Below, piece after piece: positions 1 to 11,265 of a stretch of 64,000 nt of DNA. The DNA comes from Campylorhamphus procurvoides (taxonomy: Eukaryota; Chordata; Aves; Passeriformes; Dendrocolaptidae). The stretch is taken from assembly GCA_013396655.1 (NCBI GenBank), contig WBMV01006647.1, positions 853,506 to 917,505 on the forward strand. Direction: 5' to 3'. A program made the position numbers and the translations under genes. Under the pieces are notes generated by a model, which was given only the letters and a program-made list of their open reading frames with translations, was not told where the DNA came from and searched no databases. How positions within the stretch are numbered: position 1 is the stretch's first letter; every line of letters starts with the position of its first letter.

Positions 1-300
1 GCTCCAGGACATCACCCAGGAGTGGATTAATTAATTTATTCTGCTTTTCCAAACATGGCTTGGACGTTTCCGGGATCAGCCATCCTCCTCGCACGCACAT
101 GAGCTGTTCTGGCAAGAGTGCCTCGGCCCAATTTGGTTTGAGTGACAAAAGTTAATTTTATTGATGCGCAGCCTTCTGTGATGTGAGGTAGGAGGTCCGA
201 CGATGCAAATCAAATGGCTTCTCCAAAAATATCACAGTGATTGATAACGAGGCAGTGATGCAGATTTCTGACACTTTTGATCCTACCACAAGCAAATGCT
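1..300. promoter_or_regulatory. candidate conserved enhancer block
   Basis: No reading frame of note. This block has about nine CpGs in 300 bases, while the next several hundred bases have very few. It carries a run of homeodomain cores (ATTAATTAATTTATT at 26-40), a perfect POU octamer ATGCAAAT at 203-210, an ATTGAT at 161-166 and a PBX-like TGATTGAT at 238-245. That mix of developmental transcription-factor motifs with retained CpGs is typical of conserved vertebrate enhancers. Function is inferred, no alignment was possible, and the block may continue to the left of the window. Confidence 0.35.
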
Positions 301-3300
301 AAATTTAGAGCTGAGAATTTAAAAAGCTAATGCCACGTTGCTTTAAAAGTGATCAGTGAAAGATATACATAGTTTAATGAAGACTAAATGTTATTCAATG
401 AAGATTTTTTTTTTCCAATGTCAAAACAAAACTGTAACAAGCAGGATTTCAAAAATAAAGGGGGGAGAAATTAACCTGAAATAAACCTAGATACAGAAAC
501 ATGTCAAATATGCTATCAGATTTCCTTTTTTAATGGAGAGGTCATACACTGCATTTTGATTTCACTGCTGTCTATTACTATCTACATATGGATATATGTC
601 AACTATTATATGAGGTGTATAAGGGATGTAACTTGAAGCATTTGAACAAGAAAAATGACTGACACTTACAAGAAAAGCCTTTATTATATGTCTATGTTTT
701 GTTTCATTATCATGTATGTTCATTAACCAATCATGGTAATTTATTATGCACTGTTTGAAGACATCTTGCATTACAATGGTGTCATTGTCATTTTGATCAT
801 CTAAAGATCTCACAGGGTGACATTTGCAACCGAAGGACCTGGCTTCTCTGTACATGCTGCATGAACGTGTACCAGAGACTCAGAAGTGTTTAAAAATAAA
901 AAAAAAAAAACAAAAAACACAACTAAAAAAACCTCACCAACAAACCTGCAGTACAATGCTGTTTGCAAGATACAGAAATTAATTATGTAGCTGAAAGATA
1001 ACAACTCACAAATTAGGTAGAAATATTCAGGTGAAGTGATTTGCACATGATTTTAATAGTGGATAAGGACCAAAAGGAGATGCTATTCATTTTGTCATGT
1101 AATACTTGATCATTAAGCATTTTGCTAGCTTGTATCATGCTCGATCTTTACAACAATCTGAAAAATACACTCTTTACAAAACAACCTCAAAATGTTCTCA
1201 AAAGTCTTGGCTTTCATCACTACTTGCTATTGCATTTATACAGTGACAAACTAAATATATGTTTATCAAAAGACAGTTAGAGGCACCATTACCATAATGC
1301 AGCACTTCCTTTCCCTTTAGTCTAATGGTCACTGCAAGAAGTGTTGTGAACCTGAGAATTAGAGAGAGTCTGATTTTATGGAACCAAGGTTTACAACTTC
1401 TTCACTGCTCATTTCTGCTTTCTATTGCACCTTTCATAAACCTACTGATTAATATCAAACAGTGAACAACTTTGACAAGCAGGATTACTAATCCAACATA
1501 ACTGTTTATAGTGTGAATGAAAAAAGTGCTCCATTTCCAGCCACCGCACTTAATAATAAATTCCTGTTGTACTTAAATGTTGAAGGGATTACATAACTGT
1601 CAAAGTTCCTTTAAATGTTAAGGATAGTAATCATATTAAAGACATACTATACAGGAGCAGAAGCAAATGTCAGTTTAGTTATTATTACCATATTTGCATG
1701 GAGTTTGAAAATATAAGGCCAGATTCCCAAACACGTCACATTTGGGCTCGTTGTGGTTGAGCAAAGAGGAAAAGGAGCTGCAAACCAACCCCGCCAGTCA
1801 TGCTGTGATCATGTGCCATATAAGGGGCAGAAGAAGGAGCTTCACGTGCCATAGCATAGCCACAGGGCTGGTCTGGATTACACCAGCTGAAACAGGACCA
1901 CCAGGACAATTGTGCCAGAAAGACGAAGGGGAATACCACACATTCCTCCTCCCTCTCTCCCTCTTCCACAGCGCATACTTCATGCAAGAGAGCTGTTAGG
2001 TTGGCTCAGTACCATCCCAGGACAATTCTGAAGCACCCACTTAAGACATGCTTATGACAACTGCAACCCTCTTGGGCATCCTAAAGCAGTGAGAGCCAGG
2101 AATCTGGTGCAATCAAAATCAAATATGCAGATGCTCTCCATGCAGTCTTTAGATACTGTTTCTCTGACCTCTGCTATTGGCTTTGATGATCCATATTAAA
2201 CACCCAGGAGTCAATTAGTGCCTTAATAACAAGCAGTATTATGAATTGTCAAACATTTCCAGAGAAAAATATGATGAATTAAACTTTTAAAAAAATGAAA
2301 TTAAGAAAAAAAAACCCACACACAGCAACAAAACAACCCAACAAACAGAACTCCAAATTCAATGAAGACCTAGATCTTGAATTACACTCTATATTTACCT
2401 CCTTCCCTGTATTGGAATCATTTGCAGGATTAAAACCTGAGCCTGGCGTCTCCCCACACTATGATTATTGGCAAAGAAACAATTCTTTGACTGTCTTCCA
2501 GTACTCTTTTAAAGGACTGGGGTTATTCACGCAGAACCACACCCTGCATCCAGCAAGAGAACAGGAATGTTTGCCCATGGAAGTTATGTGCAGGCAATGA
2601 AACTCCTGTTCCCAAGTTAGAAATGGGACCCCATTATTAGCATTCCTGATATTCATAGCACTGCTCACGTTCCACAGCACCCAGCAGTGCTCAGCCAGCA
2701 GTCTCAATGAAAAAAATGTCTAACTGTGAGTTTTACGTTATCATTAAATCTGTTATTTTTTAGAATTGTTCACCTGCACAATTCTGCTGCAGTGTTTGCT
2801 TTGTGAGGTAGGACTCCATCCATAATCTCAACCAACCCAGTTGGTGCTGACGTCCTGGAGGAGCATCAGGGCTGAGACTCTTCCTCCAGTGTTCCTTGCA
2901 TGGTGTTCCTTGGAAGTGACCCAGTTACACACTGCCACAACTGTCAGCTTTGGCTTATAATAAATAGAATAATGAAACAGCAAAGAAGAGCAATGTTATT
3001 AATCCACTGCATGTTAAAGTCCAGGGATAGTTACAACATATTTGATATCTAAATATTAAGCATTGTCTGGTAACCTACTTAGTGCTGGGTGGAAAGCAGT
3101 CTCCCATGGCTCAAGAATCCCTGAGATGTTGAACATTTTCCTCTACAAACTTAAAAATTCAAAACATTTGCCAATAATACACGTGTAAGAATAGAGATGT
3201 CTCTGGATAGGGTCTAGAGAAGGTCAAATTGCTTTGAAACATCGTCTCTTTTTTTAGGTTAGTTATCACTATGGCAGTGATAAATATTTTGTGAAAAATC

Positions 3301-3400
3301 TAAATAAAGCAGGCTGGATGTTGCATACTTAAAACGGGTGTCACTAGAGAACTTTTTTATCCCCCAAGTGAAATTTCTAGGAAGGATTTTGGCAACTATG
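301..3400. other. AT-rich unique intergenic or intronic sequence
   Basis: No recognisable gene or repeat. The open frames are short (about 100 codons or less), run on both strands and look like chance frames. There are A-rich runs at 895-935 and 2305-2350. A slightly more GC-rich, purine/pyrimidine-mixed stretch at 1740-2000 has overlapping 61-85 codon frames on both strands, none with a recognisable domain. Confidence 0.6.
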
Positions 3401-3404
3401 TTAG

Positions 3405-3495
3405 TGTGGAAATCACCATGGGAAGCGCATTGGCCCTAAGGCATTTGACGACCTACGACGTGTTCCCTGTCACCACGTCTGGCCCCTCTTCGTAT
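3405..3495. promoter_or_regulatory. CpG cluster in AT-rich sequence
   Basis: At least six CpGs fall within about 80 bases (around GCGCAT, GACGACCTACGACGTG and CACGTCTG), while the flanks are almost CpG-free. Methylated neutral DNA loses CpGs quickly, so a local cluster suggests selection or recent origin. No family was recognised. A regulatory role is only inferred. Confidence 0.2.
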
Positions 3496-4375
3496 CAGTC
3501 TCTTCCTGTAAAGGAATTTTGAGGAAGAGGGGAAATTGGTCATGCTTTTAATTTCTCAGCACTTTTTGCTGGGAAAAAATATCAAACTGGGTTTGTTTTT
3601 TTTTTCAATTTCTTTTAGTTAATGACCTTTCTTTTAATCTGTTTTGGTGTTTGTGCCCAAAGAGGAGACCTCTTGGCTCAGTAGATGGTCATCTTCGATA
3701 GTTTCCTTAGGATTGGAAAGGTTAAAAGAGGGAAGCCCACAGTCCTTTACTGGATCCTGAGGTCCCCCTGGCCCGTTGACATCTACCATCTAATGCCTGA
3801 TGACAGGGCAATGGAGACTGCATGTTTCAGCTGCATTTCTAACACTATCAAAGCCCCTTTCCCTTGTAACTGAACTGTTCTAATTATGCACATTTCCCTT
3901 TGCTGTATTCCTCAAGGTCTTGTCTGACCAAATGATGTAACTCTTGATTACAGCTCTTGTATTCAGCTTGTAAGACGAGGCTGAAATACTCCTGAACACC
4001 TTGATGACAAGTACATGGATTTGCCTGGCAAAACAATAACCACGCTAAAGCTCTTTTAACATCCTGGTTTCTTTGCTGAAAGCATCTGCCTATACTGTCA
4101 ATTCATCCTGTGCCTCTTGGGTGTCTGACTTCAGCATAAGTATGCAAGTCCTATAAATGAATAAATGCCGCTGGGGGTAGCACTTACAGTGGAAGAGTAT
4201 CGTCTCATGAGTGATAAGGGTGACAGAAGTGCAAAGCAGAGCTGAGTGGATCTGGCACTCACATTGTGAACAACACAACATCCGTACGGGAAGATTTTCC
4301 CACAGAATGACATGCAATAATTTATTCTAAGCCCTTCCAACTTGTGTGCGGTTGGTTTTTTTGATTTGGGCTTTT

Positions 4376-4393
4376 CCCCCCCCCCTCCCCCCC
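4376..4393 (-). repeat. poly-C run, G-quadruplex potential on minus strand
   Basis: Ten Cs, one T and seven Cs, followed by further C-rich sequence. On the minus strand this gives G7-A-G10, enough for four G3 tracts with single-base loops. It could fold as a G-quadruplex in single-stranded DNA or RNA. It is a simple sequence and its length is likely polymorphic or prone to sequencing error. Confidence 0.6.
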
Positions 4394-5260
4394 TCCTCTG
4401 TGAAGTTGCTATCTTCTGCAGCTCTTCTCTAAATAACTGTTTAAGAGAAGATGTCACCGCTAAAATGAAATACATCATTTGAAGGAAAGCTAATGAGTCT
4501 GACCAAGTAAATAATCACTAGTCAACATAATTCCCACACAACTGCATTCCACAAGTCTATCACTGATGAAACAAGAGTGGCTTTTAATGTTAAAATACTA
4601 CTGGTCCAAGGTAACAGTTTTTAAAAGACCCGGTTTTTAATCACTGGTTATAAGCATGCAGGCAAAATAAAAATATACCTCACAAAGTTTTAGGCAGGAA
4701 ACACTGTTGTGCCAATGACAATCCTGCACTGAGCATTTCAACTTCCTAAAGGTCAGAGCATGAAGGACTTCCAGATCCCCCAATGCTATGCAGCATAGAG
4801 GAGCACAAAAACTCTTATCCTGAGCCAGACAAGTCTCCCAACACTTCTACTGTCAAATCTCCAACCCCATCCACCACCAGATGCTCCAGCAGATACAAGA
4901 CTGGGTCAAACAAAGGTGGCTGTGGGATGATCCTTGTCTTTTGAAGGGGATCAAACATATTCTAACCACTTATGACCTGGAACAAGATAGGCACTGTACC
5001 GTGACCATTTAGATACATAAATTACAATGAGACTTGTTCCCATGGACTGCCGCCCTGACCAAAACTTCTGCTGGAAAGGGTAGAATCAAGTGATCCTGAG
5101 ATTTGAAGTCACGGTGGAAAAGTCTGAAATATCCCTGGTCACCTATAAACGTCCCTTTCTCATCACCCCCTCAGCTAGATCCTCTCCCTGTTGCTGGTTG
5201 GCTGTCCAACTGTCCAGCAATTTGGTAAAAATAGCTATGAAGTTAAAAAAATCCCACGCA

Positions 5261-5300
5261 TTACTACACTTATCCAATACATAAACTCAATAGACTAAAA
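5261..5300 (+). repeat. 40-bp direct repeat, copy 1
   Basis: This segment matches 6648-6687 at 38 of 40 positions in the same orientation. The two differences are transitions (position 13 T/C, position 34 A/G). The flanks show at most weak similarity. It is not low-complexity, so chance is very unlikely. It may be a small segmental duplication or two remnants of an unrecognised dispersed repeat. Confidence 0.8.
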
Positions 5301-6647
5301 CGTATATTTTTTTATAAATCTATTAGCATTTAAAAACTTCCATCCCATTTAAATATGGATATTCGAGTAAAGGCAACAAAAACCCGTACATTCCCCCTGG
5401 AAACTTTGCTAAGCCTCATGCCTATGCTCACGTGCCCATGAGACGTGATCCTCTTGCTTCTCTGCTGCCTGGTCTCCAGCTGTTGGTAGTTAGAGCAAAA
5501 GAGACAAGGAGACCAACACTGCTCTTCAAAATGTTTCTGCTTCTCTGTCAGTGACTTTCTGCCTTCTGCTGCCTGGGCAGAGACCAGCTCTTAAACCTGC
5601 TCCTTTAGACTAAAATTCCCAACACCGAAAAAACAGCATTAAAAGGAGGTAAGTAATCAGAATTAGTCAGTCCAGTTAGTCCTGATTTTCCTGGTCAACA
5701 GCAAAATATAAGCACAGCTTTCACAACACAAGCTTAGAATGTCAACTAAAGGTCACAATTTTATTCTTTTTGAACAAGCTGAGAGTCTTAAAATGTCCAA
5801 ATGGAAAAGAAATAGTAATGATGTTCCAGTTTGAACTAACAAGGTTGAAATGTGAAAATCCTTTCTAAGTGGGAAATCTATGTGGTGAGTGACCAACTCT
5901 CACCTTGGTGTTGTGACAAAGTGGGAAAGGAGGGGAAGATCTGTGTAAGTTTTAACTACACTTTCTACAATAACTGGTGGATTTGAAAGGCAAAAGTATT
6001 AGAGATAGGAGTCCACCACAGAGATCTGGTGTAGATTTAGGAGACAGACTCTTGGGGTGACAATCCTCACAGCCCACAAGTGCAGCACCATAAAACCCAC
6101 ACACAAATATATACACAGCAAACAAAGATTTTTTAAAAATTACCAGAATTAACAAAGGGGAGGAAACACAACAAGACTGGTTTGAGAAACAACCCATGAG
6201 GTGTTGAGCAGGTCTGTTCCATCAAATATCTGTGATGGTCCCAGGGCTTCAATGCAGAAGCACATGAATCATTGCTCGGAGCATATTCAGATCTTTGTGA
6301 GACTAGTCTTAATAGATTTCCGTAATATATACATGATTTAAAAACACACTTTCATTTAAAACTTCAGTTTTTGTAAGCACATCAAAGCTGTGCAAATGTA
6401 GATTTATTTCTTTTAATAGTGCATATTAATAATATTGATATAATTATTGCTATTCATATTTGAAGACTTCTGAATACAAATTTTTCAAAGATTACTTGAA
6501 ATTCAAAATGGGGTGTAAAGAGATCCATAATTTAGTGGGTAGAAGTGGGAGTCAAGTTTTCTGGAGCCTCATTTTCCCAGTGTTTAAATATTGCAGAGAA
6601 TCAATGCAAAGCTCTGAAATGAACTTTGGAAAAACTGTTCATTCCCC

Positions 6648-6687
6648 TTACTACACTTACCCAATACATAAACTCAATAGGCTAAAA
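6648..6687 (+). repeat. 40-bp direct repeat, copy 2
   Basis: Second copy of the segment at 5261-5300, 1,387 bases downstream on the same strand with 38 of 40 identities. Neither copy is next to a poly-A tail or a terminal inverted repeat that I can see, so no transposition mechanism can be assigned. Confidence 0.8.
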
Positions 6688-7034
6688 TTCATCTACTTTA
6701 CAAAGATTTGGTGCAGCTTAATAGAGTGCTTTGAGATCTTGTGATGAAAGAGTGAACCCAAGTACAAAGTAATATAATAAAGATAGCACCATTAATTAGA
6801 ATTATTAAAATTCATACACTAAAATCTATAATCTAAGCAGTAAGGACAAAGTTATTCATGGGTGTTTAAAATAAGGAAGAACAGTAAGAATACTAATTTG
6901 AACAATTGAACCCGGCATACCAAAATTGTCCTTTTTTGTTCTGTTAGTCTTTGGGGAACAGATAAGTTCACATACAACAAGAACAATAAGCTGCAGTGTC
7001 TATAGCCTTTGATTTGGTTTCTAAAGTGGTTGGT

Positions 7035-7056
7035 TAGCACTTATTAGCAAGTGCTA
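7035..7056. repeat. perfect 8-bp inverted repeat (hairpin)
   Basis: TAGCACTT, a 6-base loop (ATTAGC), then AAGTGCTA. Stem pairing is perfect. It lies about 120 bases upstream of a CR1 tail in unique sequence. It is too short to call a miRNA precursor. Confidence 0.6.
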
Positions 7057-7177
7057 GAGAAAAACAGCCACTTCTGGAGCAAACCGTGATGTGATGGGGT
7101 TAAAAAGTGCCTTTTTTTAGTTTAAAATGTGGAAACCAACAATCTTGCTGTCACAGGAGGTGACTGAAGCACTGAGG

Positions 7178-7301
7178 AAGGAGATAGCTGGATGGAAGTC
7201 TGAGCAACCTGGTCTAGTGGAAGATGTCCCTGCCCACAGCAGGGGGTTGGAACTATATGATCTTTAAGGTTCCTTCCAACCCAAACCATTCTGTGATTCT
7301 G
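7178..7301 (+). mobile_element. CR1 LINE 3' tail
   Basis: The end of an avian CR1 retrotransposon on the plus strand. Diagnostic pieces in order are a 'GAGCAACCTGGTCTAGTGG' block, 'GATGTCCCTGCCCA', 'GGGGGTTGGAAC', 'GATCTTTAAGG', 'CCTTCCAACCCAAACCATT' and a terminal 'CTGTGATTCTG'. Only the untranslated tail is present; the 5' side is truncated near 7178, as is usual for LINE copies. The sequence is close to intact and so is a fairly young copy. A spurious 62-codon frame (7224-7412) runs across it and should not be called a gene. Confidence 0.93.
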
Positions 7302-10165
7302 CAGTCCAGCTCCTCATGGTTCATTCCTGTTTTCAGGCTTCAACCCTTCTTGTTAATGCCCTCAAGAGAAAAAACACGAGGAACCTTCACATGCAGCTTC
7401 TCTAAGCAGTAGAGATGAACAACTGCCATGACTGTGCCCCTGTCTGTCCCATCTTGTCATCCCCATGCAGCCAAACCTTGTTCCAGCAGACACTTACATA
7501 TGCAAATCCCTGCTTGAAGGCAGGGGGACCATCCAGCAACACTGGTGTAGAAAATGAGCTACAACAATGGCCACATCAGCTATCTGCTGCCAGCCTGGGG
7601 ACTGTGACTAACTTGCGCATACATTTGCATAAGTTACATAAAAATGAATGTATAAAGTTATATTTATCTGTACTTGCATCTTCTTTGATATGAGTGGATG
7701 TTGCTTGTCCACCCACAGTAAAAACTTACAATGTTGTAGGCTTATAAATACAGAGAGGAGGAGAGCAAATTACAACAGATTTCTCCTAGGTTACACTTCA
7801 GATGATGTTCAGAGGAATGGAGTTGTGGACAATTGCTCAGGCTCGTAACACATTGACAAGTTGGCCATCAGTATGGCACCATTTCCCGTGCTCCTGGGTC
7901 CCCATGGGTGAGGGAATCACTGCTTCACCTTCATTTACTGCTGTATTCAAGGTCTTTGCACCAACCCCATTAGTTACAGTTCTCTGCTTGCGCCACATCT
8001 CGCCCTATCCCACCCCAAATTGGGCACAAATGTGGGGAATCAGGGTCTGAGCCAACTCCCACCGGAAGCTGGTGGGAGTTTTCCTGTTGACTTCAAAGAG
8101 AGCTGGAGCAGGTCGTCACTGCATAGCAAGGAAGATGTTCATCAAGATTTATAAACATGATTTTCTGTTCATCTTTCTTCTTCCTAACTTCATAATCTCA
8201 GTTTCCTGGAGTAATGCCATGGGTAGCTGTTCTGTAGCTGATTTACAATAAACAGAAGAAAAACTCTGCAAACTTGTATTTTACTGCCAGTGACACACAC
8301 TTCAAATTCCTTCTGTATTCTCAATGAAAAAAAATCACTACAAAGATCTGAAGAAAATAGAGTATCTGGCTTAATCTCTAATTGAAGAAGAGTAGATTGT
8401 TACGGAGACACAAATTATATTGTACATAATGAATTTCATCAGAATACAAATATAACAATATTGCTTTTTAGCCTTTCAACTGGGGAACATCCTATTTTAA
8501 ACTTGGGAATCATTTAGCTTTCAGATTTCTCAAAGTAGCTGCAAGGAGACTTAGAATTTCAAAGTAATTGCAAGGGTATGTGAAGCTCAAATCCAGCTTA
8601 ATGACAAAGGGGAAGAGAAACTAAGAAATCTCAATTAGTGCAACCAGCAACAACTAGATTCGGTTTCTGGGTGAACAGTGTCAGATTAGTACAAGAAACA
8701 AAACACTCATTTAGGCAATATCAGGCTTTTCTGGAAAGGAGGAAAAAAGGTCAGGAGATCTCAACTTCAGGTTACCATTATGCCTCAAACATCAGTGCTC
8801 AAGGAGGGGGCAAATTGTTCAAGATAACAAAATGACTGAACTTTTCTATTCAGATTAGTTTCATTTACCATTAAAATTTTGGTTTTGCTTTTAAATTTAC
8901 ACAGATATTCAGGAAGAGAATTAAAAAGCGCTACTAAAAATATGACTCATCCATGCCTATATTTTGTGTATGTATATATAGATAACAACACTAATTCTTC
9001 AGGGAACATAATCTAGTAGGTCTCTGTCTCAGTATACAGAGATATATTTATATTTGTTGTTATTCCACACCCATGCACTGATCTCTGTAAGTACAGGATT
9101 AATGAGTTTTCTTGAAACTTTCATCGTGTATCCAATTGAACAAGAACATCTTCTTTGGATAACACAATATAAATTACCTAATTAAGGCACATGATCTGTG
9201 TAATAAACCCACACATCTAAAACATGTGCAGCAAACAGTTTTTCAGCTGAAATGTGTCATTGGATTTTTTTTTTTAATTTCAATCTAAGGGGGGGGGGGG
9301 GTGGAAAAAAGTATACCCCATATAGACTAATAGTCTCCCAAATTTCCTTTTCCTTTTTTCCTTGGAATTATTAGAGCAGTGTAGTTACACAAGTCTAAAA
9401 CAGAGCTCCTCATGCTAAGAGATTTTTGATTTATTTTCAATTTTTAACCAAAAAAAATTAATATGTTCCATTTTAAAAGCTGATACATATCTGGGATGTT
9501 TTAAACTTATGTACAGTAACAATATAGATCATTCTATATCACCAATACAATTATTGTTGAATAAAAAAGAATTAGTGTGATACAAAGTATAGCATATGTA
9601 AAGCCAACAGCACAAAGTTCCAGAAGGAAAATGTGATCCTTGAGTACATAAAATGGAGGATAACACGTAGCAGCAGAGTGTTGATGTCTCCTCTCTGTAC
9701 AGCAATGGGGAAGTCATTACAAATAAAAAGCAAATTTTTTTTTTAAAAAAAGAACCCCCCAAAAAACCCCATTCAGTTCTGCATTAACACAAAAAGCGTC
9801 TGGCAAAACCCCTGAAATATACTCAGGGAAAACAAACAAATAAAAAAAACACCCAACCTATAATTTTTAAGAACCCTTACAGATTTAAACTCCACCTGTT
9901 TCCTACATAAAAGAGAAGGGGTTTGATTCAAGTTAAATTTATTCAAACATAAAGAAGAAGAATCAAAATCTGAAGGTCAGAAGTTACAGCTAAAGAAATG
10001 TAAATGAGAAATATTTTAAATACTGAAAAAAAAAATTACAGTAGAACAACATAATAAAACTTATTCTTTCCTGAGGAAGAATATTCCTTAAGCTGAGGCT
10101 TTAGGAAGTATTTAAGGTGAAGCATAAATTGGAAATATCATGGTGGTGTTAGTGAACAAAGCCCT
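7302..10165. other. AT-rich unique sequence, no gene seen
   Basis: No recognisable coding region. Frames of up to 92 codons (for example 7415-7693) have no domain. The stretch includes a 13-base poly-G run (9289-9301), short TA-rich tracts near 8965-8985 and 9050, and A-rich low-complexity sequence around 9730-9850. Confidence 0.6.
9289..9301 (+). repeat. poly-G homopolymer (13 G)
   Basis: Thirteen consecutive Gs after a T9-10 tract and before an A-rich stretch. It is simple sequence, likely variable in length and prone to assembly error. A similar 10-G run lies at 12092-12101. Confidence 0.85.
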
Positions 10166-10216
10166 GTGGCCTATAGATCAAGGGGTCAGACTAGTCCCTT
10201 CTGACCTTTAAATATA
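10166..10216 (+). mobile_element. old CR1-type LINE tail fragment
   Basis: The stretch contains 'AGGGGTCAGACTAG' followed by 'TCCCTTCTGACCTTTAAA'. This matches the closing segment of older CR1 families shared by birds and other reptiles (of the form GGACTAGATGACC...GGTCCCTTCTGACCTTAAA). The terminal octamer is decayed. It is short and diverged, so strand and family are reasonable but not certain. Confidence 0.5.
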
Positions 10217-10831
10217 AGAGCAGTATTTTATTTAGAGCTTCTACTATTTGTATTCTGTTAGTCCTGAGAGTTCCCAGTCACAATTAAACTCTGCAGCACG
10301 ACAGATCCTGAGCAAAAGGAGACATTTCACGAGCTCTCCCCAAGAGTTTACAGCCTTAAAGCTCAATTTTGTAACTTGCAGTGAATGAAGTTCCACATAA
10401 GTAGGATCATTTTCCCAAATCCAGTGATAACACAATGCTGACTTTTATTACAATGGCATTTCTTTCATTTTGCCATCACAGTATTTGGAGTTTGACTGCA
10501 TTCCTTGCTAAGTAGCCTGTTCTGTTTTGCTCATATGAGACTCCAAATTGCCATCTAAAATTCCCAACTTTATTAACTTTAAACTCCTGATGCCAGTTAT
10601 TTTAGATGACAAGCCAGAATGCAGGAAGAGGCCTGTGACGGACACGACATGTACATGTTCCTGGAGAATACACTGGAGACTTCTCTCTCTGAACTGACCT
10701 CTCTAACACAGAAAGGCTTGTTACATTGGCTAGACAGATGATTTTCACATTTTAAGGCATAAATGTGCCCTAGTCACCCAGGGAAAGATTTATTAATCCT
10801 CATTTTGGCATACCTGAGCTAATGGTTTCCG
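10217..10831. other. unique sequence, no gene seen
   Basis: AT-rich with no recognised feature. There is a 12-bp palindrome ACATGTACATGT near 10646-10658. The 63-codon minus frame at 10244-10435 has no recognisable similarity. Confidence 0.5.
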
Positions 10832-11265
10832 TTAGAGAATTCTAGAGTGTTTTGGGTTGGAAGGGACCTTTAAGGGTCATCCAGGTTAACCCCAACTGCC
10901 ATGGGTAGGGATACCTCCCACTATCCCAGGTTGCTCCAAGCCCCATCCAACCTGGCCTTGGACACTTCCCCCATATGCCATATAACCTTGCCCTCTGGCA
11001 GGGGGAAGCCATTCCTTGTGTCCTGTCCCTCCATCCCCTGTCCCAGGTCCCTCTCCAGCTCCCCTGGAGCCTCTTTAGGCTCTTGAAGAGGCTCTCAGGT
11101 CTCCCTGGAGCCTTCTCTTCTCCAGGTGAACATACTCAGCTCTCCAGCCTGGTTCCAGCCCTCGGAGCATCTTCCTGGCCCTCCTCTGAACTTGCTCCAA
11201 CAGGTCCACATCCTTCTTGTGTTGGGTGCTCCAGAGCTGGGCACAGCACCCATCTGTTGAAACAG
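10832..11265 (-). mobile_element. CR1 LINE 3' segment, passerine-like type
   Basis: CR1 on the minus strand, its 3' end at 10832. Read on the plus strand it runs 'TTTGGGTTGGAAGGGACC', 'AACTGCCATGGGTAGGGA', 'GGTTGCTCCAAGCCCCATCC', 'CTGGCCTTGGACACTTCC', 'CCTGGAGCCTTCTCTTCTCC', 'AACAGGTCCACATCCTTC' and 'GGTGCTCCAGAGCTGGGCAC'. It includes the C-terminal end of ORF2 and the 3' untranslated region, and is 5'-truncated near 11265. The 'TGTCCTGTCCCTCCATCCCC' wording is typical of songbird CR1 copies as I remember them, which is the main hint for a passerine. Confidence 0.95.
11075..11262 (-). pseudogene. CR1 ORF2 C-terminus (reverse transcriptase tail), truncated
   Basis: Inside the CR1 copy above, a minus-strand open frame reads QLWSTQHKKDVDLLEQVQRR, then a short spacer and HLEKRRLQGDLRA. 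This is the well-known C-terminal stretch of CR1 ORF2 that follows the reverse transcriptase domain (family form QLWGPQHKKDVDLLERVQRRATK...LEKRRLRGDL). The catalytic domain and endonuclease are absent, so the fragment cannot make an active protein. The first roughly 35 codons of the enclosing 97-codon frame lie outside the element and are chance. Confidence 0.9.

Larger units (their letters stand above)
3496..7177. other. unique sequence with C-run and direct repeat
   Basis: No gene recognised. Contents are a C-rich run at 4376-4393, a pair of near-identical 40-bp segments at 5261-5300 and 6648-6687, and a perfect stem-loop at 7035-7056, each listed separately. Open frames are short and have no family resemblance. 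Confidence 0.55.

Noticed and set aside
4131..4478. 115-codon minus frame with a Gly run
   Set aside because: The Gly run is the translation of the poly-C/poly-G tract; no domain elsewhere.
7035..7056. Hairpin as a miRNA precursor
   Set aside because: An 8-bp stem is far too short; neighbouring bases do not extend the pairing.
7224..7412. 62-codon frame starting in a CR1 tail
   Set aside because: Its first third is CR1 untranslated sequence; not a gene.
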